Shown here: positions 9,244-15,134 of the stretch, one piece after another
Layout of the letters: every line of letters starts with the position of its first letter
Position numbering within the stretch: the stretch's first letter is position 1
Assembly (NCBI GenBank): GCA_902783935.1
Contig: CACZTA010000231.1
Coordinates: 1-19,064 of the forward strand
DNA length: 19,064 bases
Direction: 5' to 3'
Origin: an uncultured Lachnospiraceae bacterium
GTDB lineage: Bacteria > Bacillota > Clostridia > Lachnospirales > Lachnospiraceae
Translations under genes and position numbers: made by a program
Notes under the pieces: generated by a model
Seen by the model: the letters and a program-made list of their open reading frames with translations, nothing else
Told to the model about the DNA's origin: nothing
The model's database searches: none

Positions 9244-10464
9244 TTATAAAACCTGCTGATAGCGGCTCAGGAAATGCCCCAGTTTATCTGTTGCTTCTTT
9301 CAGCGTCGGCAGCATCGGCAGATAAACGATTCTGAAATGATCCGGTTCCGGCCAGTTGAAGCCGGTCCCCTGGACAATCAGGACATGCTCCTGGCAGAGA
9401 AGATCATAGGCAAACTGCGTATCATCCGTAATATTAAACCTGGCAGTATCGATCTTCGGGAAGCAGTAAAACGCGCCCCTCGGTTTTACGACACTGAGAC
9501 CCGGGATCTGTTCAATCGCGTCGATCACAAAGTCTCTCTGTTTTGTGATCCTTCCTTCGGGCACGACATAGCTCCGAACGCTCTGATGGCCTCCGAGAGC
9601 CGTCTGGACGATCGACTGCGCAGGCACATTTGAGCACAGGCGCATGGAAGACAGCATCTTGATCCCTTCGATGTAATCGGCAGCAATTTTTTTGTTTCCG
9701 GACAGGATCATCCATCCCACGCGGAAGCCCGCGATCATGTGTGACTTTGAGAGACCGGAGAACGTCACACAGAAAAGATCCGGCGCAAGCGCCGCGATAG
9801 ATGTGTGTTCATAGCCGTCCATGATCAGCCGGTCATAAATCTCGTCGGAAAACAGGATCAGCTGATGGCGGCGGGCGATCTCCACAATCCGCTCCAGGAC
9901 ATCTTTCGAATAAACCGCTCCGGTCGGGTTATTCGGGTTGATGATGACAATCGCCTTTGTCCGGTCCGTGATCTTCTGTTCCATATCTTCCAGATCGGGA
10001 AACCATTCACTCTGCTCGTCGCACATATAATGGACGGCTTTTCCGCCGGCCAGTGTGGCGCAGGCAGTCCAGAGCGGATAATCCGGAGCGGGGATCAGGA
10101 TCTCATCCCCCTCGTCAAGCAGCGCCTGCATGGCGAGGTTGATCAGCTCGGAAACGCCGTTCCCCGTATAGATATCTCCCATCATGACATCCGGTATCCC
10201 GCGGTTCTGCGCGTACTGCATGATCGCCTTTCTCGCGGACCAGATGCCTTTGGAATTGGAATATCCCTGGCTTTCCCGCAGGTTCAGCTGCATGTCCCTG
10301 ATTACTTCCAGGGGGGCATTAAACCCGAACGGCGCGGGATTGCCGATATTGAGCTTCAGGACGTCAATGCCGGCCTCTTCCATCCGGTCGGCTTCATCAA
10401 CGACAGGACCCCTGATATCGTAAAGAACATTATCAAGTTTTGATGATTTATTAAACTTTCTCAT
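9244..10464 (-). CDS. alaA: alanine transaminase, AlaA-type PLP aminotransferase
   Basis: Fold-type I aminotransferase expected to interconvert alanine plus 2-oxoglutarate with pyruvate plus glutamate in the cytosol. The 406-aa protein follows E. coli AlaA (YfbQ) closely from my memory of that sequence: SSKLDNVLYDIRGPV near the start, KLNIGNPAPFGF, APDYPLWTA, INPNNPTGAVYSK, DEIYDRL. The PLP lysine is K240 in FSGLSKSHMIAGFR. The ATG at 10464 has GGAGG 6 nt upstream. The stop is 12 nt from the -35 of the importer promoter, so read-through into the importer operon is possible. Its divergent neighbour is an unknown gene; no confident promoter was found for alaA itself, though two inverted repeats lie where an operator would be. 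Other substrates, such as valine or methionine, are possible. Confidence 0.93.
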   Translation of the reverse strand: MRKFNKSSKLDNVLYDIRGPVVDEADRMEEAGIDVLKLNIGNPAPFGFNAPLEVIRDMQLNLRESQGYSNSKGIWSARKAIMQYAQNRGIPDVMMGDIYTGNGVSELINLAMQALLDEGDEILIPAPDYPLWTACATLAGGKAVHYMCDEQSEWFPDLEDMEQKITDRTKAIVIINPNNPTGAVYSKDVLERIVEIARRHQLILFSDEIYDRLIMDGYEHTSIAALAPDLFCVTFSGLSKSHMIAGFRVGWMILSGNKKIAADYIEGIKMLSSMRLCSNVPAQSIVQTALGGHQSVRSYVVPEGRITKQRDFVIDAIEQIPGLSVVKPRGAFYCFPKIDTARFNITDDTQFAYDLLCQEHVLIVQGTGFNWPEPDHFRIVYLPMLPTLKEATDKLGHFLSRYQQVL

Positions 10465-10524
10465 TTTATGCCTCCGTCAACATGAGCTTTTTAAGCACAA
10501 TCCCGCTCATCTTATACGCTTTTG

Positions 10525-10536
10525 AATAACGTTATT
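10525..10536. repeat. 12-bp perfect palindrome upstream of alaA
   Basis: AATAACGTTATT is a perfect palindrome 61 bp before the alaA start, in a position suited to a repressor or activator site. Neighbouring minus-strand TTGACG and TATAAG are too far apart (35 nt) to form one promoter. AT-rich palindromes of this length can occur by chance. Confidence 0.4.
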
Positions 10537-10575
10537 ACTCTTTTCGGGATGCGTCAAGAAGAAGTTCATTGAAAA

Positions 10576-10594
10576 TTCGGTATTGTTTACCGAA
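10576..10594. repeat. 7-bp inverted repeat, operator-like
   Basis: TTCGGTA (10576-10582) and TACCGAA (10588-10594) flank TTGTT. It lies about 110 bp upstream of alaA and 17 bp before the -35 of the plus-strand promoter at 10611, so a bound protein could act on either transcript. It could also form an RNA hairpin, but no T-tract follows on the plus strand. Confidence 0.45.
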
Positions 10595-10610
10595 CGTTCA
10601 CAAATCGATT

Positions 10611-10639
10611 ATGACAGATCCATATATGGATAAGATAAT
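10611..10639 (+). promoter_or_regulatory. plus-strand promoter with palindrome in its spacer
   Basis: ATGACA (10611-10616) and GATAAT (10634-10639) each match the consensus at 5 of 6 positions and are exactly 17 nt apart. The spacer is almost filled by the perfect 14-bp palindrome ATCCATATATGGAT (10618-10631), a natural site for a repressor that blocks polymerase. The predicted start is about 10646, 170 bp before the hypothetical gene, which has a closer promoter of its own. Confidence 0.5.
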
Positions 10640-10645
10640 ACAAAT

Positions 10646-10746
10646 GATGATGAAGCCGGTGAAATGCTACATCACCTTTTCTTTTTCATATCCGCATAAC
10701 ATGCGGTAACTCCTTCCTTAAAGAGACAGCCCCGCGGCTGTCTCTT
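10646..10746 (+). ncRNA. candidate small RNA or structured leader
   Basis: Downstream of the promoter at 10611 the plus strand can form three successive stem-loops. The first is GGTGA (10658-10662) with TCACC (10672-10676) plus a short inner TG/CA pair, followed directly by TTTTCTTTTTC, like an intrinsic terminator. The second is CCGCAT/ATGCGG (10692-10697, 10701-10706). The third is an 11-bp stem AAGAGACAGCC/GGCTGTCTCTT (10721-10731, 10736-10746) with a 4-nt loop. Terminators are not expected between divergent genes, so a separate transcript ending at about 10687 or 10746, or an attenuated leader of the next gene, is plausible. No known RNA family was recognised. A 20-codon frame from the ATG at 10644 (MMKPVKCYITF...) lies inside but has no ribosome-binding site. 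Confidence 0.3.
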
Positions 10747-10749
10747 ATA

Positions 10750-10778
10750 TTGTGCAGAATTCTTCATTGTGCTAAAAT
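10750..10778 (+). promoter_or_regulatory. promoter of the hypothetical gene (extended -10)
   Basis: TTGTGC (10750-10755), 17-nt spacer, TAAAAT (10773-10778) preceded by TGC, an extended -10. The predicted start near 10785 leaves a leader of about 30 nt with a strong ribosome-binding site. The form is very like the gdhA promoter (TTGTGT-17-TGATAAAAT). Confidence 0.6.
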
Positions 10779-10802
10779 AGCAGGGAGAATCAACCAGATC
10801 CC

Positions 10803-10810
10803 GGAGGTGA
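10803..10810 (+). promoter_or_regulatory. strong ribosome-binding site before tandem ATG codons
   Basis: GGAGGTGA is a full complement to the 16S 3' end. It is followed by ATGATG: GGAGGT is only 3 nt from the first ATG (10812) but 6 nt from the second (10815), so the second is the likelier start. Confidence 0.75.
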
Positions 10811-10814
10811 CATG

Positions 10815-11342
10815 ATGCCAGACGATGTTTATCATATTAAAATCAAAAACGGTCATAACAAGAGGCTCCGCTTCTGGTTTGCCCCCGTCAGCGACAAAAT
10901 TATGAACGCCCGTGCGGACTGGCTGGATGATGCCGAGCTCTCCTGTGACAACATCAGCACGAAAGAGCTCGTCTATCCGTTTATCAAGAAGCATTTTCCG
11001 GGTGAATTCAAGTGGCGCAACGAGCTGAACCTGATGCCCTTTGAAAATGCGCTGGCCATGGCCCGTGAAATGCGCAGGGTATCAAAGCTCATGAAGCGCA
11101 ACTTTACGGATCCCCGTCTCGCTTCCTACAAGCGCCGCATCACCATCGACCTTCTTGTGAGCGAGCAGGAGTATGAAGAGCGGTTCGCAAATGCATCAGA
11201 GCGTCAGAAACGTGCCGCTGTTGCCGATCATATCGGCGTCGTGACGGAATTCTATACGGCCATAGCCGATTATATCGAAGATACGGTCGAAGAATATGAG
11301 CCGAAAGGCTTCCATTCGATTGCCATTTATGCCCCTCACTGA
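10815..11342 (+). CDS. conserved-looking hypothetical protein, 175 aa, family not recognised
   Basis: I do not recognise this protein. It is the only plus-strand gene here and is well supported: extended -10 promoter, GGAGGTGA site and a strong terminator make a compact monocistronic unit, and base composition resembles its neighbours. The product has no signal peptide or membrane segment and looks cytoplasmic. The first 75 residues mix predicted strands and loops with aromatic residues (LRFWFAPVSDKIM, YPFIKKHFPGEFKW). The centre is basic and helical (AREMRRVSKLMKRNF, ASYKRRI), and the C-terminal half is acidic and helical (SEQEYEERF, YIEDTVEEYEPKG). Cys is almost absent (one residue), and no nucleotide-binding, protease or helix-turn-helix motif is evident. 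A basic middle and acidic end would fit a nucleic-acid or protein-binding role, but that is only a guess. It converges on the AraC-type gene. Confidence 0.85.
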   Translation: MPDDVYHIKIKNGHNKRLRFWFAPVSDKIMNARADWLDDAELSCDNISTKELVYPFIKKHFPGEFKWRNELNLMPFENALAMAREMRRVSKLMKRNFTDPRLASYKRRITIDLLVSEQEYEERFANASERQKRAAVADHIGVVTEFYTAIADYIEDTVEEYEPKGFHSIAIYAPH

Positions 11343-11360
11343 TATATAAGTCTGATATTT

Positions 11361-11395
11361 AAATCCCGGAGCCGCTGCGGTTCCGGGATTTTTTT
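11361..11395 (+). terminator. strong intrinsic terminator
   Basis: AAATCCCGGA (11361-11370) pairs with TCCGGGATTT (11382-11391), extended inward by G-T and CCG/CGG pairs around a short loop, and the 3' arm runs into seven Ts (11389-11395). It ends the hypothetical gene. In the other direction the stem is followed by ATTTAAATAT, so it may also help stop the convergent regulator gene. Confidence 0.9.
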
Positions 11396-11404
11396 CGAAT
11401 TCCT

Positions 11405-12016
11405 TTAATAACCGGCGCCGGTCAGCTCCGTATGCATCTTCCGGTAACGGCGCGGCGTTGTTCCGTAATGCTTCCGGAACATTTTGCAGAAATAGGAGCT
11501 GTGGTGATAGCCGACCCTTTCCGCGATTTCAGAAGTCAGCGAGTTTTCCGTCACCAGCAGGTACGCAGCCCTGTCGATCCGCGCGTTTTCGATAAACTGC
11601 CTCACGGAAATGCCTTCGATCCGCCTGAAAAGCACGCACAGATAATTCGGGGAAAGGCTGACTTTCTGCGAAAGCAGTGCAAGAGACAGGTCTTCTTCCA
11701 GATGCGTCAGAATATAGACTTTAATAAATTCTATCTCTTCCTTCGAGTTTCCGCGCGTATATTTTATCTGTTCCGGAAAATGATCCGGATCATCCTCAAA
11801 GCTGTCCGGAACCGATACTGACAGTGAAGAAGCCGCTTCCATATCCGTCAGCAGAATACCCGACCCTTCAAAACTGTTCAGAATTCTGAAAGCTTCTTTC
11901 AGACTTCCGGCGCTGACAACATCTGATGCCGGACTGTCTCTTAAGATGACGCCGCGGACACGGTTATAGAGATTTTTTCTTCTGGATACGATGACGAATT
12001 TCTTATCCTGTAGCAT
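11405..12016 (-). CDS. AraC-family transcriptional regulator with short atypical N-terminus
   Basis: DNA-binding regulator; 203 aa from the ATG at 12016. The last 110 residues are a standard AraC/XylS double helix-turn-helix: LALLSQKVSLSPNYLCVLFRR (first motif), an ARIDRAAYLL linker helix, and SEIAERVGYHHSSYFCKMFRK (second motif) ending YGTTPRRYRK. The first 70 residues (KFVIVSRRKNLYNRVRG, AFRILNSFEGSGILLTDME) resemble the first half of a response-regulator receiver, with ILLTDM where the phosphoacceptor strand would lie. The acidic pair near the N-terminus and the rest of the domain are missing, so it is at most a degenerate pseudo-receiver. No cupin sugar-binding domain is seen. Upstream start candidates, including a TTG at 12091, overlap the promoter and lack a ribosome-binding site, whereas 12016 has AGAGGGGG close by. 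Target genes are unknown. Confidence 0.88.
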   Translation of the reverse strand: MLQDKKFVIVSRRKNLYNRVRGVILRDSPASDVVSAGSLKEAFRILNSFEGSGILLTDMEAASSLSVSVPDSFEDDPDHFPEQIKYTRGNSKEEIEFIKVYILTHLEEDLSLALLSQKVSLSPNYLCVLFRRIEGISVRQFIENARIDRAAYLLVTENSLTSEIAERVGYHHSSYFCKMFRKHYGTTPRRYRKMHTELTGAGY

Positions 12017-12082
12017 AATAACCCCCTCTGAATTAAATATTTTCATTAAAGCCGACTCGCCAAGCTGTTCGACAGCAACGAT

Positions 12083-12111
12083 AATATACAAAAATTCTGA
12101 TAGGTTATCAA
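12083..12111 (-). promoter_or_regulatory. promoter of the AraC-type regulator
   Basis: Minus strand TTGATA (12106-12111) and TATATT (12083-12088), each 5/6 to consensus, 17 nt apart. The predicted start near 12076 gives a leader of about 60 nt. The 12092-12173 stretch up to the coaX stop is very AT-rich and shows no GC-rich terminator, so read-through from coaX is possible. Confidence 0.7.
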
Positions 12112-12173
12112 GCCTTTTTATGCAAATTGTTGGAACTTTTTATAAAAATTAAAAAAACTACTGTTTCTTTTTG

Positions 12174-12941
12174 CTATCGGGTATTCAAATCATAAATTAC
12201 CTTCAAGCCCCTGATCGTCAGATCCGGATCCAGCCGTATCTCAATGGAACAGTATGGGATGATCATTCCTGCCATGCCACCTGTGGCAACAACAGCGGCA
12301 TCCGCCCCCATCTGTGCGCGGATGCGCCGGATCATACCGTCGAGCTGGTCCGCCTGGCCGTAAACAATTCCGCTGCGCATACTGTCTACTGTATTCGTCC
12401 CGATCGCCTGCCCGGGATTGTCCAGACTGATCTCCGGCAGCTGCGCGGTATTGGCAACCAGCGCCTGGAGGGAGACCCTGACACCCGGCATGATCACCGC
12501 CCCGCGGAATGCCCCGTTCCGGTCAATGGCCGAGAGTGTCGTGGCCGTTCCCATGTCAATGACGATGAGAGGGGTTCCGTAAAGGGCTATTCCTCCGACT
12601 GCATTGACGACAAGGTCCGCCCCCAGCGTCCTCGGATCATCAATCCTGATCTTCAGCCCGTTGCGCACTCCGGGGCCCACGATCAGCGCGTCGAGTCCCG
12701 TAACAAGCCTGACAGCATTTTTCATGACAGGTGTCAGCTGCGGAACAACGCTTGATATGACAGCCCCGCCGATCTCCTCCTCCCTGATCTTCTTCAGCGA
12801 AAAGATTGTGCGCAGCATGACCGCATATTCGATCTGTGTCTTTCTGACATCCGTCGACAGCATTTCCGACATGACCGGCTCCGATCCGCGGATCAGCCCG
12901 ATCTCTGTAAGTGAATTTCCCATATCGATGGCAAGGACCAT
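12174..12941 (-). CDS. coaX: type III pantothenate kinase
   Basis: Catalyses ATP-dependent phosphorylation of pantothenate, the first step of CoA synthesis, and belongs to the ASKHA fold. From the ATG at 12941 the 255-aa protein begins MVLAIDMGNS, matching the family's N-terminal D-x-G-N phosphate motif (D6). It continues with GADLVVNA (catalytic D109, where many homologues read GADR), VIDMGTATT (D129, metal site), MPGVRVSLQAL and GGMAG near the end. The frame runs upstream to a GTG at 12974, overlapping the previous gene, but the family usually starts right before the D-x-G-N strand. AAGG lies 5 nt before the 12941 ATG. It is 19 nt from the sulfatase-family gene upstream and probably co-transcribed with it. 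Type III enzymes are not feedback-inhibited by CoA and are common in Clostridia. Confidence 0.92.
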   Translation of the reverse strand: MVLAIDMGNSLTEIGLIRGSEPVMSEMLSTDVRKTQIEYAVMLRTIFSLKKIREEEIGGAVISSVVPQLTPVMKNAVRLVTGLDALIVGPGVRNGLKIRIDDPRTLGADLVVNAVGGIALYGTPLIVIDMGTATTLSAIDRNGAFRGAVIMPGVRVSLQALVANTAQLPEISLDNPGQAIGTNTVDSMRSGIVYGQADQLDGMIRRIRAQMGADAAVVATGGMAGMIIPYCSIEIRLDPDLTIRGLKVIYDLNTR

Positions 12942-12960
12942 CTTTTCCTTCTCTCCCATC

Positions 12961-15072
12961 TCAGCCGTCCCCACTGTCCTTAAGCCCGAAGAAGCTGCCG
13001 TCCCTGGCGCCTCCGGCTGTCAGCTCATTATAAATCAGACATTTGTATTTTCTCAGAGTCTCCTGCTCTTCCGCAGGTACATCATCCGTATCCCACTCAT
13101 GCTGGCGGCCGTCAGTTCCGAGATAACCGAATGCATTCATGGCCGGGATTGTTTTCATCTGATTAAGAAGGTAGTTACCGTAAGGTGCCTGTTCAAGTCC
13201 CGCAAGTGAGAGAAGATACGGATACAGGTAATTGGCCGACAGCAGCTTTCCGTCGCTTTCGGGAATATCGTAGTTGGCCCAGATCACATATTTGGACTGA
13301 TACTGCCGCTGCTCTTCCTCAAAGGAAAGGCTGTCCGCATGTTTGCCGGCACAGTACTCCCAGAAATCGTCACTGATCTCAGGCTGATGGTCGCCGAAGA
13401 AACAGATCAGCGTCTTCTGATCCGACCGGCTGTAATATTCTGTCAGTTCCTTAAAAGCTTCGTCTGACAGCCGCACAAGAGATGCGTACTGGTCCGCCGC
13501 TGCACTTTTGGTTCCGCTGTAATTCTTTACATGGACGGTACTCTTGAAAGATGCATCATCATAAGAACTGTGATTCTGCATGGTTACATTAAAGAGGAAC
13601 AGCTTCTCGCCTTTTTCCTTCTGTTCTGTCTGGCGGATAATTTCCTCATAGTCTCCCCGGTCGCTTACGTATCCTCTGACCGTTTCCGCATTTTCATACG
13701 CATTCTCGATAGAGAGGAACGTATCCAGACCCATCCTCGGATACACGATGCTTCTCGACCAGCCCTTCGCTTTATACGGGTGCATCGCCACTGCGCGGTA
13801 TCCCTGGGCGGAAAGTGTCCTGGCTGCAGTATACTGCTTATCTTTGATGTAAGATGTAAAAACAACTGTCTGGGGCGAAAGCACACAGGAATTCCCTGTC
13901 AGGAATTCATATTCGGTATTGCATGTCAGTCCCCCTTTCACGGAGACCAGCAGATTTCCTTTCTGCGTGTTTTCAGTAAGCGAATCGATAAACGGCATCA
14001 TGGAGACATCCGTAGAGAATCCGGGATAAACGCGCAGATCCGAAAATGCCTCATTCATGATCACGATAATATTTTCCGGTATTTCTTCAGCTGCAGGTGC
14101 TGCCGCGGCCGGCGCCGTCTCTTCCGCCTCCCGGATAATCTTCTTTACTTCTGCCGACGAATACTTATCAGGTTCCTTCGGGAATGAAGCCCTGGCAAAC
14201 TCCAGAAAGCCGCTCTCCATGCCGAACAGGCGGTAGGTATACCATGGCTGCCAGTCCCGCAGCCAGACACCGCGCCCTGCCAGAAAACCGGTCTTGAAAA
14301 ATACAGTGATAAAGACTGCCATGAGAAGGACAGCAATTCCCCTGCCTGCAATTTTCGTACTGATTTTTTTGAAAATGAAGCGGCTCCGGTGGTTCCCCAG
14401 GAAAATAATAACAGCCGCCGTCAGTACCCAGCAGGCGACGATCTCCCAGTTCGGCTCATACGTATAATGATCCGCCACCGATGCAGCCGTCCTCACGGCA
14501 CTCAGGTCCACCCACTGGAACGGAGACCCCCTGAAGCGCTGGACAAAGTAATTGACGGTTCCCCAGAGGAGAAAGAACAGATTCCCGATTTCCATTCCGA
14601 TCGTAACGGAGTTGACGGCGAAAACGGCAACCAGATACAGGACAAAGGTTATCAGGATATTAATAATCTTGAACTGGGTTTCCATCCTGACAAGATAATA
14701 ATTGTTGATCAGTTCAATCTCTAGAAACGACAGAACGGCGTTCAGAAAAACCAGCCCTGCAGACACTATGAATACCTGTATCCCGGCAGTCAGGCGCCTG
14801 CTTTTTGAAGAACCCGCCCTGCATGACATCCTGATGGTATCAGCCGCGGCCAGGAGAAGCAGGATCAGCAGAATAAAGAAAATCGGGCGCCTGACCGTCT
14901 CAAGAGGGATATCGACAGCCGGATTCATGACCGAATTTGACTTAATCACCCTGTTTCCCTGAAAGAACAGAATCCTCCGGGAAATCAGCAGCCACAGGCC
15001 TCCCGCGGCAACGATCAGCCTGACAACGGTTCCGATTGATACTCTGAAATTAGAAAAATCAATCTTTCGCAA
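12961..15072 (-). CDS. LTA synthase-like membrane sulfatase-family phosphoglycerol transferase
   Basis: Probable polyglycerol-phosphate polymer synthase or phosphoglycerol transferase of the LtaS/MdoB family. The 703-aa protein has about 265 N-terminal residues with several hydrophobic segments (near 12-35, 62-80, 98-118, 133-155, 208-226, 245-265), then a linker rich in Ala/Glu/Pro, then an extracellular sulfatase-fold domain from about 333. Active-site motifs are present: E341 in MNEAFSD, the putative nucleophile T383 in GGLTCNTEYEFLTG, H501 in TMQNHSS, and D561-H562 in FFGDHQPE. The start is TTG at 15072, supported by GAGGTG 8 nt upstream and by the basic MRKIDF N-terminus before the first membrane helix; no suitable ATG is near. 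It lies between the aminopeptidase and coaX genes. Whether it makes lipoteichoic acid or decorates another glycan cannot be told from sequence. Confidence 0.9.
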   Translation of the reverse strand: MRKIDFSNFRVSIGTVVRLIVAAGGLWLLISRRILFFQGNRVIKSNSVMNPAVDIPLETVRRPIFFILLILLLLAAADTIRMSCRAGSSKSRRLTAGIQVFIVSAGLVFLNAVLSFLEIELINNYYLVRMETQFKIINILITFVLYLVAVFAVNSVTIGMEIGNLFFLLWGTVNYFVQRFRGSPFQWVDLSAVRTAASVADHYTYEPNWEIVACWVLTAAVIIFLGNHRSRFIFKKISTKIAGRGIAVLLMAVFITVFFKTGFLAGRGVWLRDWQPWYTYRLFGMESGFLEFARASFPKEPDKYSSAEVKKIIREAEETAPAAAAPAAEEIPENIIVIMNEAFSDLRVYPGFSTDVSMMPFIDSLTENTQKGNLLVSVKGGLTCNTEYEFLTGNSCVLSPQTVVFTSYIKDKQYTAARTLSAQGYRAVAMHPYKAKGWSRSIVYPRMGLDTFLSIENAYENAETVRGYVSDRGDYEEIIRQTEQKEKGEKLFLFNVTMQNHSSYDDASFKSTVHVKNYSGTKSAAADQYASLVRLSDEAFKELTEYYSRSDQKTLICFFGDHQPEISDDFWEYCAGKHADSLSFEEEQRQYQSKYVIWANYDIPESDGKLLSANYLYPYLLSLAGLEQAPYGNYLLNQMKTIPAMNAFGYLGTDGRQHEWDTDDVPAEEQETLRKYKCLIYNELTAGGARDGSFFGLKDSGDG

Positions 15073-15092
15073 TTTATACTCACCTCATACAG

Positions 15093-15127
15093 CGGCGGCT
15101 GTCATTCCGCAGAACTGACAGCCGCCG
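15093..15127 (-). other. 12-bp perfect stem-loop between aminopeptidase and LtaS-like genes
   Basis: CGGCGGCTGTCA (15093-15104) and TGACAGCCGCCG (15116-15127) are exact complements with an 11-nt loop that can add a TTC/GAA pairing. On the minus strand it begins 7 nt after the aminopeptidase stop and is followed only 6 nt later by the GAGGTG site of the next gene, with no U-tract. It cannot be an ordinary intrinsic terminator; mRNA processing or stability, or control of the downstream start, are likelier roles. Confidence 0.75.
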
Positions 15128-15134
15128 GGAAACT

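Noticed and set aside
10644..10706. 20-codon ORF MMKPVKCYITF... in the divergent intergenic region
   Set aside because: No ribosome-binding site, and its bases are better explained by hairpins; kept only as a note within the candidate RNA.
10721..10746. Intrinsic terminator for either strand
   Set aside because: The stem is strong but followed by ATATTG on plus and TAAGG on minus, so no U-tract; listed only as part of the structured region.
12017..12091. Longer AraC-type protein starting at TTG 12091
   Set aside because: That start overlaps the -10 region of a good promoter and lacks a ribosome-binding site; 12016 has one and the promoter would otherwise lie inside the gene.
12942..12974. 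GTG start of coaX overlapping the LtaS-like gene
   Set aside because: It would add 11 residues before the D-x-G-N strand that normally begins the protein; the ATG at 12941 with AAGG is preferred.
13531..14187. 218-codon plus-strand open frame
   Set aside because: Entirely antisense to the LtaS-like gene, with no ribosome-binding site and no coherent protein features.
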